A stretch of 53,302 nucleotides of DNA, taken from the NCBI GenBank assembly GCA_002633005.1, contig NMRA01000460.1, forward strand, positions 1 to 53,302. The letters run 5' to 3'. Source of the stretch: Phoronis australis (taxonomy: Eukaryota > Phoronida > Phoronidae). The notes under the pieces are model-generated. The model was not told where the DNA came from, made no database searches, and saw nothing but the letters and a program-made list of their open reading frames with translations. This document shows, piece after piece, positions 53,093-53,302 of this stretch. The position numbers and the translations under genes were made by a program. Within the stretch, counting starts at the first letter, position 1; every line of letters starts with the position of its first letter.

Positions 53093-53302
53093 CTACAGAG
53101 AAGAGAAGACAAAAAACCCATTAGAAAACTGCATATGGTAATTTGAGATGCTTTTACAGTAACATCTTGTGACAAATGGGATTAAAATAATATTATGTCA
53201 AAACATAATTCAAGGAAGATCTTTGCCTGCTGCACACAGTGATTTTAAGTAAGCCTAGTACATACCGATCGAAGTGCCTTTATTTGATGCTATTCATTTC
53301 AC

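Overview
This window is animal nuclear DNA. It is AT-rich, with canonical GT-AG introns of 0.2 to 9.4 kb, many short non-autonomous transposons, and two isolated N bases inside poly-C runs (2019 and 4089). Its one clear gene lies on the minus strand from the right edge to about 22.4 kb: the 3' part of an orthologue of the vertebrate KIAA0319/KIAA0319L family, type I membrane proteins with PKD repeats. I could place 17 coding exons. They join in frame over 2,037 nt (678 residues plus stop) and encode, in order, the end of PKD1, PKD2 to PKD5, a membrane-proximal region, a six-cysteine EGF-like module, one transmembrane helix and a charged cytoplasmic tail. The signal peptide, the MANEC/MANSC region and the start of PKD1 must lie beyond the right edge. 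The intron sizes, the divergence from vertebrates and the eclosion-hormone-like peptide below suggest a marine invertebrate, perhaps an ambulacrarian. That placement is inference only.

Layout, left to right. 0.7-2.55 kb: a large diverged inverted repeat. 2.9-4.0 kb: copies of a dispersed repeat. 4.03-6.2 kb: a 1.09-kb tandem duplication, each unit carrying the same small MITE. 6.49-6.74 kb (minus): an 83-residue secreted cysteine-rich peptide whose cysteine spacing resembles eclosion hormone. 6.7-22.4 kb: mostly non-coding, with several MITEs (three copies of one family at 17.2, 17.9 and 21.1 kb) and the presumed 3' UTR of the KIAA0319L-like gene at its right end. 22.4-53.1 kb: the KIAA0319L-like exons and introns. 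The introns hold a 1.39-kb TA-flanked TIR element, a 148-bp TTAA-flanked MITE, a 160-bp near-perfect palindrome, a 2.29-kb CAGGG-ended element, a LINE 3' fragment and several minisatellites.

I did not find a multi-gene system. The observations most worth a second look are: (i) a 97% identical copy of one KIAA0319L exon inside another intron, cut exactly at the exon's 3' edge and lying between two direct copies of a dispersed repeat; (ii) a minisatellite that starts at a splice donor and repeats its GTATGT core; (iii) a 50-bp tandem repeat in which each unit holds a small acceptor/donor-bounded, frame-preserving segment; (iv) the eight-cysteine eclosion-hormone-like peptide; (v) a TA-flanked MITE whose interior has become a nine-copy 36-bp array. 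Everything was read by eye. Family names for transposons are tentative.
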